A DNA stretch of 64,000 nt, taken from contig NW_005434656.1 of NCBI RefSeq assembly GCF_000315625.1, forward strand, positions 777,925 to 841,924, given 5' to 3'. Shown here piece after piece: positions 55,901-64,000 of this stretch (its first letter is position 1; each line of letters opens with the position of its first letter). Made by a program: the position numbers and the translations under genes. The DNA is from Guillardia theta CCMP2712 (taxonomy: Eukaryota > Cryptophyceae > Pyrenomonadales > Geminigeraceae). The notes below the pieces were generated by a model, which had not been told where the DNA came from, did not search any database, and saw only the letters and a program-made list of their open reading frames with translations.

Positions 55901-58900
55901 CATAGCAGGACAGTCCATTGACCTGGGGCTTGAGGGAGAACTGGAGGTCACCGGAGGGAGAGAGGGACAAGTCAAAGGCGCTCTCAAGGGTGGGGCCAGG
56001 GGAGCAGCTGACAAGTGAGACGTGGAAGGTAACGCTCTGATACTGCTCGTTGGGCCCGGCACTCCAGGTGGCGAAGTCGGGGAGGTGGTAGCGTGACTCT
56101 GTAGAGTAGGGCTGGAGGGCCATGCGAGGATAGCAGTGCTGCGTGCTGTTGGGGCTCTCCGCAACGATCTCCACGTACTCGCTGACTGTCACCGTCAGCG
56201 TCGAGAAGTTGAAGGTTGGCGCGTTGTTGACTCCGAGGACGCGGATCAGGAAGTAGTGGGGGAGGGAAAGGTTGTGCCCTCCTTGAGCCGTTCCACCGTT
56301 GTCTTGCAGGTAGAGAGCAAAGCACACTGTCCCGTTGACGAAGGGGCGGGAGGTAAAAGTCAGGTTCCCGTCACTGGCTACCTGCGGGTAGCTGCCGATT
56401 TCGAACAGCTCCTGCCCGCTGGTCAGGTAATCTTGCTCGACGAGGCCGGAGCAGCGAGAGACGTTGGCTTCTACGAGTTGGAACGAGTAGACCTGCGACC
56501 TCTCATCGACCTGGCAGGAGTTGTCCCCGGAAGAAATGTTCTCAGCCAACAGCAAGGAGTGGAGTTGTGCTGCAGCATCCGCCTCGTGCACCTCAACTAC
56601 CTCCTGCGCCAGCTCGAATGATGGCCTGTTGTTCACGGGGAGTATCCTGAAACACAGTCGGTCAGCAGTGTGAGGGGTTGAGAAACTGGTTTGGAACGAG
56701 CACGGCAAGGGAAAGCGAGCAGCAGGGAACGAGGAGGGGATTTGAAGCAATGGCATACCTGATCTCTAGCGGGTGTACTCTTGAGGTGTTGCAGCCGCCA
56801 TGGAGGGTTCCCCCGTCGTCTACCAGGGTCACGTTGTACGTCGCCACTCCGTTCCTGTACGGGGTTTGATGGAGGTGTAAAGTCCCATCGGCAGACATCC
56901 ACATGGTCTGGTTGTATTGGCGGACGGAGCACACGAGCGATTGGGAGCAGGCGACACACTCAGCTCGGGCGAAGAGATCTTGACTTGCATCTGCTGGGAC
57001 GATGACGAACGACAGAAGCTGAGAAGCCTCGTTGTACGGCGCGCCTTGATGGCCTGGCACTCCAGCTGATATGTTCACCGCCATGGTGAGCTCCAGGTCG
57101 GCCGGCGCGCTGGTTTCAGTGAGGTCGAGTAGCGGGAGGACGAGGTCGAACAGCGGGCAGTTGTTCACAGGTACAACAGTGACATTGAAGTCGATGCAAG
57201 TGGTGTTCTGGTACATCATGTCGTCTACTATGCACACCTTGAACAAGACAAGGCCGTTGAAGTATGGCTGCGTCTTGAGCTGAAGCTCGGCGCTCTTGCC
57301 GCTGATGACAAACGAGGCTGTCACCGCCTCCGCCTGGCTGACCTCGAACCTCAGGGTCCAGTTCTGTGTAACAAGCTCGTCGTAAGCATTTGCAGGCCCC
57401 GGAAGGATGTCATGAAGGAAGGCAGGGTACTGGTAGAGCTGATCGACATACATGCCCTCGTCTATGGTGATGAGACTGGTAGACAGCTGAAACGTCGGCG
57501 GGTCGTTGACAGGGTATACCACTACCTCAAACGAGTGAACCTGCGAAAGATCGTGTCCGTTCAGAGCCACCCCGCCATTGTCCTGAGCGAAGATCTCAAA
57601 GTGCGCAACTCCGTTCATGTTCTGCGCCAGCTGGCAGCTCAGGTAGCCAGTGGAGTTGACCGTGACAGGCTGCTGGAAGAGAGCCGGGGAGCCCTGCGTC
57701 TGTGTGACGTTGAAGGTCAGCTGCTGCTCAGCCTCTTGGGGGATCCAGGGAGGCCCAGTGGAGATGTCACTGGCAAAGTCGTTGACGTGGCAGGCATGAT
57801 CCTCGAGCAGCTCGTACTTGGACTGGACTGAGAAGGATGGAGGCTGGTTGACGTAATTGACAAGCACGTTGATCGCCTGCGACTGGGAGGTGTTGACTCC
57901 CTGCCGTAGCACTCCCCCGTCATCGACCAGGTGGACGTTGAGCACAGCGATTCCAATCCTGTTGATGTCCAACGTGAAGGACAAGTTGCCATCGGCAGTC
58001 AGGACCGGCGCGTTCAGCAGGACGGCACTGGAGTCTTCCGCGACCTCTACGATGAAAGTGACCGTCTGCCACAGCTCGTACGTGTCTCCAGGAGAGATGT
58101 CGTATGCGAAGTGAGGTATCAGCACCTGACCGTAGTTCTGAGGCAGGACGACGACGTGCGGGAGGGCAGACTCAGAGCACTCGCAGAGGTAGACGGACTG
58201 GCGCAGCGAGAGGTATGGAGCGTTGTTGACGTACAAGATCGTTATGGGTAGAACTGTCGTCACAGAGCTGTCTATTCCTCCGTTGGCCAGCCCCCCGTCA
58301 TCCTGAAGGAAGTAGCTGATTGAGATTTCCTCGTACATGTAGGGCTGTAAGGAAAAGGTCAGGCGCCCGGACGTGGAGATCTGAGGAGCCACGAGGAAGA
58401 AATCGCTGTAGGCAGTATCGACGACAAAGGTGATGGATTGATAACCCTCGTTCTCCGGGCCCGGCGACGCGTTCTGGACTATGACCGAGTCGAACACCCC
58501 ATGTTCGTCGATTGTCACTGAAGTTTGAAGCACCTCAAACGTTGGAGGGTCGTTGACTGGGATGACTTCAAGCATGGATGTGTACCACGTTGACAAGTCT
58601 CTGCCTTGATTCGCTGTCCCTCCGTTGTCCTGGAGCTGGACGCCCAAGGAGATCGGTCCGTTCTGATTCAGGATGGTCTGGATGGTGAGCAGGCCCGCGC
58701 TGCTGAGAGCGAGGTCGGCAATGTCGGAGGGGGAAGGAGACAAGAGGAAGGTAAGCTCCTGGTACTGCTCGTTGGGAGGGCCGGCAGAGATGTTGTAAGC
58801 GAAACCTGAGATGTTCGTCTCCCCTGAATCTTCGAGGATCCGGTTGTATGGGAGGAGGGAGAAGGTGGGAGGGTCGTTGACGTACTGCACGTCCACCTCG

Positions 58901-61900
58901 AAGTACTTGGTGAGGGAGGGAACAAACCTGTTCAGGTCGTTCCGAGCGAAGGACACGGAAAACCTGAGCAGCCCGGAGCAAAAGGGGACGAGGGAGAGCT
59001 CGAGGGAGGCAACAGAGCACTTCAGGAAGCAGTCTCTTGCAACGGCTGTCATGTTGTCAACGCAGTTCTGCTTGACTGAAGAACCTGGCGACGGGACGAT
59101 GTCGACCAGAGAAATGTTGAACTGGACCTGCTCCTCCCCGTCGGTGCTGATGGATGTGTCCATTGGGGCGCTGATGTTCTGAAAGAAGCTTTCAATCACG
59201 ATCCGAGGCAGAGACACGTTGGTCTCGTTGAAAAGAAGAGTGTCGGACTGGACGTCAAAGTGCTCGCCGTGGCTGACCTTGTAGATCGATACGTCCTCGA
59301 GGACGAGCTTGGACGACACGTTCTTGGCCTCCAGGTTTCTGACCTGAGCGACGCTCCCCAGGATGGAAGGAGAGTAGACCCGAAGGAGGAGTGCCTTTCC
59401 TGCTGCACTTGCGTTGACAAGTTCCAGCTGCGTCAGACGCGGATCGATTCGAAGGTATTCCAGCAGGTCATAATCACCAAACTTGACAAGTGAGATCAGC
59501 GTGTAGCATTTGAGCACGTACAAGCTGACGGTCTGTACCGCCGACTCGTTGCAGCCGGGTGGAGATGTCTTTCCATCATCTGTCAACAACACGGACATGT
59601 TCACAGCCCCCCCAACGTCATTTGCTGCCTTGAACTGCAAAGTGCCATCACTTGCTATGGATGGGGGAGTGGAGAAGAACATCTCGACATCCATGTCCGC
59701 CCACCCGAGCGCTGAGTCCGTCTTGATCGACTCAAAGTTGACAAGGAAAGTCAAACTCTGAGTTAGCTCCACATTCACTCCCTCGAGGTTGACCGTGTAC
59801 CCAGCGGAGACGTTGGGGAGGGCGGAAGAGAAGAGCGGGTGGTTCTGGAACACGAGGACAGAAGCCCCCCAGCAACCCTCCTGCCAGTCGGAGGGGGGAG
59901 GAGCAGGAGGGCAGAGCTCGAAGGAGGGCCGTTGGTTGATATGGGTGACTTGGAACGAAAACTCTCCGACAAAAGACTGAGACTGCTGGTCGTCGACGGT
60001 CAAGTTGAACTGAACCAGGCCGACCACTGCTGGCCGCACACAAACCACGAGGCTTTTGTTGGAGTTGTACCAGGTGATCTGCTGCTCTATTAGAGCGTTG
60101 AAGTCATGCGCGCTCGCTGCGCTCAACGTCGGCACGACCACTTGGTTCACCTCATCGCAGGATCTGTACATGGAGCCCGAGTAGTTGGAGACGACGTCGG
60201 GGATGTGGAAGCAGGTGGGAACAGTGCTTTCGCAGCTCTCCTGAGGCAAGGCGACGAAGGGTTTCACAAGTTGGGCCGAAGGAGGGTCGTTAACCGGCAG
60301 CACGTGCACGGTAACGAGCCTGCGCGGAGAGGAGCCGTTGAGGCTGTCAAAGAGTGTCAGGTTCAGACTGACTAGCCCGTTGCCGTGCTCAGTGAATCGC
60401 AGGAATAAGGTGCCGCTCGCGTTGACCTGCGGGATGCCCACCAGGAGTGGGGAGGGGATACAGTCTCCTGTCTGTGTGGCCGTCGTTGGGTATTCCTTGT
60501 ACCCCGTGATGAAGGAGACAGTTTGTGCTGACTCTGGCCAGTCTTCACCTTTCGGGCCGAAGACGGTCAGGTTGGGCCCGGACAGGATGTTGTCGGCGAT
60601 GACTATCTCGCATGCCTCGTGGAAGCACTCTCCCTCCGCGAAGTCGAGGTGGCTTTTCAGCAGGTTAAAGGACGGGTTGGTGTTCTGGCTCGCTATGATC
60701 ACAGTGACATTGTAGCGCTGCTGCTCGAAGACCTGGAAACCAAAGTCGTTGACCTTAAGAATCAGCTCAAACCTGGTCGTTCCAAACACTCCCGCCTTAG
60801 GCTCCAACACCAACACTCCAACATCCTCAACGCTCGGGCAGGTGTACAGGTACTGCAGCGCATCCTCTGGGCAGGACGTCGAGTACTCGATGGTGCTGTA
60901 GACAGCAGGAAGGGCAAACATGGGGACGATCGACTGGGTCTCGTAGCAGACTCGCACCCGCTCCTGCACCTCGTGCATGTTGAGAGTGATCCCGGAGGTC
61001 AGGTCAGTGTAGCTGCTCGCGCTCAAGATCTGGACCTGGAAGTTCTTGATGTCGCTATAGTCGACTCCTCCGAACTCCGTCCCTCCATCGTCCCTCAGCT
61101 GGACCTCGAGGGTCACGAGGCCGAACACGTTGGCTGGGATGGAGAAGCTGACGAGCCCAGAGGAGTCGATCGCAATGCTCGAGAAGATGTTCGCGGGAGT
61201 GGTCCGGACGTGGAACGTAACATTCTGCGACCTCTCGTACTCAATCTCCGACCCGTCCTGTGCCCTTCCCTTGAAGATCTCAGTGGCGAACTGAAATGGC
61301 CCCCACTCCCTGTCTACGTGGCTGCCGTTGATAGTGAGGGAAGTGCCTCTGAAGGATGGGGGCCGATTGATCTGGATTACCTTCACCTCCCCCCTCCCAC
61401 GTTGCCTGTTCGCCACTGACATGTAGATTGGACTCCACTCAGCACCGTCCACTGACTGCAGGAGGTCGACAGAGACGTTGACGGGCGAAAAGGCGTTCCA
61501 GGTCGTGGAGATCTCAGAGGAGAGGGCAGGGGCTACGCACACGACGGCAGTTGGATCTTTGGCTCCCACCGTCTCGATCTCCGAGGTGGCTCCAGTGGAG
61601 TAACGGCACTTGTACTGGCACGGCTGGCAGAAGCCGAAGCCATGGATGGTGATGGTGGCAACTCGCAAGGTGGTCGGGGATACGTCCAGGCTCCCGATCC
61701 TGTCGACGAATCCGGGAGACTGATCCGTCCATTCTGGGTAGTAGTGGAAAGGCAATCCTAACGCGTTGGAGTAGTTGCTGGGGTCGAGCTTCAGGTAGAC
61801 AGGGGCAAAGCTGCGATCGAGAACGGTGAACGAGACTAGAGAGGTAACAAGAATGGAGGGAGAGGAGCATGTCAGTGTGGTTGTGTTGACGTACAGAGCT

Positions 61901-64000
61901 GCTGCCCTCTTGATGCCGAACTTGCACGAGTAGCTAAAATTCTGACGAAAGCCGTTGCCAGTCACAGTCACAAGGTCGCCTCCACGGGCAGATCCATTGG
62001 AGGGAGAGACTTGCGAGAAGATCTCGAGGATGGCGAAGGAGTTGAAGTGAGAGCTGTCCTGCACCAGGGAGAAGTTCCCTTCATAGAGCTTCACCGGCGA
62101 CGGGTCGATCGCACTCCCGACCCAGCCCAGCGGCGTGAAGCACAGCAGGACGGTATAGGAGACAACCTCAGCCGGGAATTGATACCCCGCGATCTCGCAG
62201 ATGTACGAAGTGTTCTGAAACCCAGCTCCCCTTACTGTGATCACTTGACCGCCGTCGGCAAAGATCGTCTTGGGGCCCGAGAGGGAAGAGTTCCACACGG
62301 TTAGGAAGGAGACGCTGCAGCACCTGCTGAGGTCCAGCAAGCAGAAGTCAAACACTAGGATCGTTCCTTTCTGTGTTAAAGAAAACTCAACAAGCCCTGA
62401 CGAGTAGGATAGCCCCCACGGCGGAGTCAGGCAGCTCAGCGACGTCGAGTTCCTCGCATGCGCCTCCGTGCACATCCTCTCCTCCCCCCGGCTGAAGCAG
62501 CACTCGTACCCCTGAGAGATGTAGTCCAGCCCGAAGCCCCTCACCAGGATCTCCGTCTCTCCGCTCGCTGGCCCGGTGACGCACCCGCTCTCGCTGCCTA
62601 CCAGGCTGTCCCAACCCTGCGTGAAGTCGAACGTCCTCGCTGACTCGTTGGTCCCCTCGTACGTGATCGCCTCTACGCCCTCGCTTCCGTTGACCCTGAG
62701 GATGATGGAGAAGTTCACCGCCTGGTAGTTGTACAGCCATTGCGGACTCGTGCAGTACATCCGGTCATACATGCCTTCCACCAGCGTCGCCTCTACCTCA
62801 AGTGGTCCGAACACACACCGGTACCCCTTGAGCATGTAGTCGAAGCCCACTCCAAGCACCTCGATTCTCAGCCCGCCTGCTGCTGGGGCTGCCGATGCGT
62901 TCCTGCTCAGCCAGTGCGCGGAGAAGTAGAAGCTGCTGTCCCCAAGCACCGTCACGGCTTGTGACGCGCACGAGTAGTTTGCCGGCACCTTCACCCGCAC
63001 GCTCATCGTCAAGCTCCGCGCCTCAAGCAGCCACGCCGGGCTGATGCAGACAAGCTTCGTCGTCGACTCCGGCAGCACAGCCTCTGATGCCGCGATCCCT
63101 CCGAAGTCGCACACGTACTCCTCCTCCAGCCTGAAGCCGGACCCCGCTACCTCCAGCGCTACTCCCCCCGACGAGGTCGACGTGGTGGGGCTCACGCTCG
63201 CAAACACGTCCATGAACTGATACAGGCAGCCCGAGCTGTTGCCTTCCCGGCAGAAGATGGTGATGTTCTCCTCGCCCTTGGCTTGTCTCAGGCTTACCAC
63301 GCACTCAACAAGCCCTGACGAGTAGGATAGCCCCCACGGCGGAGTCAGGCAGCTCAGCGACGTCGAGTTCCTCGCATGCGCCTCCGTGCACATCCTCTCC
63401 TCCCCCCGGCTGAAGCAGCACTCGTACCCCTGAGAGATGTAGTCCAGCCCGAAGCCCCTCACCAGGATCTCCGTCTCTCCGCTCGCTGGCCCGGTGACGC
63501 ACCCGCTCTCGCTGCCTACCAGGCTGTCCCAACCCTGCGTGAAGTCGAACGTCCTCGCTGACTCGTTGGTCCCCTCGTACGTGATCGCCTCTACGCCCTC
63601 GCTTCCGTTGACCCTGAGGATGATGGAGAAGTTCACCGCCTGGTAGTTGTACAGCCATGGCGGACTCGTGCAGTACATCCGGTCATACATGCCCTCCACC
63701 AGCGTCGCCTCTACCTCAAGTGGTCCGAACACACACCGGTACCCCTTGAGCATGTAGTCGAAGCCCACTCCAAGCACCTCGATTCTCAGCCCGCCTGCTG
63801 CTGGGGCTGCCGATGCGTTCCTGCTCAGCCAGTGCGCGGAGAAGTAGAAGCTGCTGTCCCCAAGCACCGTCACGGCTTGTGACGCGCACGAGTAGTTTGC
63901 CGGCACCTTCACCCGCACGCTCATCGTCAAGCTCGCGCTCAGCAGCCACGCCGGCTGATGCAGACAGCTTCGTCGTCGACTCCGGCAGCACAGCCTCTGA
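45303..64000 (-). CDS. Giant extracellular multi-domain protein (IPT/TIG, cadherin-like, LamG, EAR and propeller modules), 5' end outside window
   Basis: One gene assembled from long minus-strand exons joined by short GT-AG introns, for example 56758-56647 (EI|R ILPVNNRPSF) and the intron holding the CAT repeat (49883-50061; VDS|EILLLIV). About 5,900 residues in the window. Order N to C: IPT/TIG domains (63930-61500; SGGVALEVAGSGF, GGDLVTVTGNGF); about fifteen cadherin-like repeats with VNDPPSF/VNNAPTF and ISAGPPNEQYQ motifs and D-D-G-G turns (61400-53850); a LamG module (about 52960-52500; GEWYFLSGSYDGVSLSLSLDG); a Cys-rich CNCTCNTG turn; EAR/EPTP-type repeats (51850-51100); a lactonase-type propeller (50950-50330); more EAR-like repeats (49870-48700; VANFWDG); further cadherin-like units (48270-46800); an IPT/TIG domain (46690-46440); and a Rax2/delta60-like propeller (46180-45303; LYLGGSFDAING). 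No C-terminal membrane helix is seen. Probably a secreted or surface adhesin. Confidence 0.85.
49911..49953. repeat. (CAT)n microsatellite in an intron of the giant gene
   Basis: About 14 ATC/CAT units inside the intron between the exons ending VDS and starting EILLLIV. Confidence 0.9.
62385..64000 (-). repeat. 918-bp in-frame tandem duplication inside the giant gene
   Basis: Sequence 62385-63302 recurs from 63303 to the window end at a constant offset of 918 bases (306 codons, so frame is kept). Over the first 620 bases only two differences were seen (T/G at 62739 versus 63657; T/C about 35 bases further on). Each unit encodes two IPT/TIG-type segments. The last 75 bases of the right copy contain five single-base deletions relative to the left copy, which break the frame at 63930. 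Confidence 0.95.

Noticed and set aside
62387-63658. Two separate short minus-strand genes with identical 117-residue products
   Set aside because: They are an alternative frame of the tandem-duplicated IPT coding segment of the giant gene.

Overview
The window looks like nuclear DNA of a photosynthetic eukaryotic microbe with an intron-dense genome. Almost every gene is broken by short GT-AG introns that can be placed because conserved protein sequence resumes in phase on the far side. Gene content is eukaryotic throughout: KDEL receptor, MRT4, NatD, TBC1D31, F-box/LRR, EDR2-like. An ABCF protein carries a presequence that looks like a signal peptide followed by a transit-peptide-like stretch, as expected for a plastid of secondary origin. 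The overall style (short introns, mixed strands, GC-rich dispersed elements, a 100-N scaffold gap) fits a cryptophyte such as Guillardia theta. That identification is inference; no rRNA or organelle marker is present.

Layout. 1-9.2 kb: MRT4 3' end (+), KDEL receptor (-), a microsatellite-bearing spacer, a two-domain ABCF ATPase (+), NatD acetyltransferase (+). 9.4-18.7 kb: a small unknown gene (-), a tandem Zn2Cys6 protein (+), TBC1D31 (+), an unknown coiled-coil gene (-). 18.7-20 kb: repeat-rich, gene-free. 20-26.8 kb: a GalT-family nucleotidyltransferase (-) divergent from a membrane-anchored trypsin-fold protein that lacks two of its three catalytic residues (+), an F-box/LRR gene (+), and a Protein C10 (C12orf57) homologue (-) with a likely GC-AG intron. 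28.3-32.2 kb: a tandem DUF1538 membrane protein (+) spanning the scaffold gap. 32.2-35.7 kb: mostly repeats. 35.7-44.3 kb: an EDR2-C domain protein (+), a lone voltage-sensor-like protein (-), a divergent pair of signal-peptide proteins (coiled-coil, -, and GHTAI-motif protein, +), and a poorly resolved membrane gene (-).

45.3-64 kb is one giant minus-strand gene, open at the window edge. It encodes about 5,900 residues or more of extracellular modules: IPT/TIG, cadherin-like repeats ending in VNDPPSF-type motifs, LamG, EAR/EPTP-type and lactonase-type propeller repeats, and a C-terminal Rax2-like propeller. It contains an in-frame 918-bp tandem duplication and a probable one-base frameshift.

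The genes do not form an operon or pathway; this is ordinary eukaryotic gene order. Small themes are the secretory/surface genes (KDEL receptor, divergent secreted pair, giant adhesin) and dispersed noncoding elements: GC-rich islands, a CCCCCACCCCC motif, and an AACTTAAC-containing family that may be a SINE. All exon models were read by eye from conserved sequence and splice consensus, without transcript evidence.
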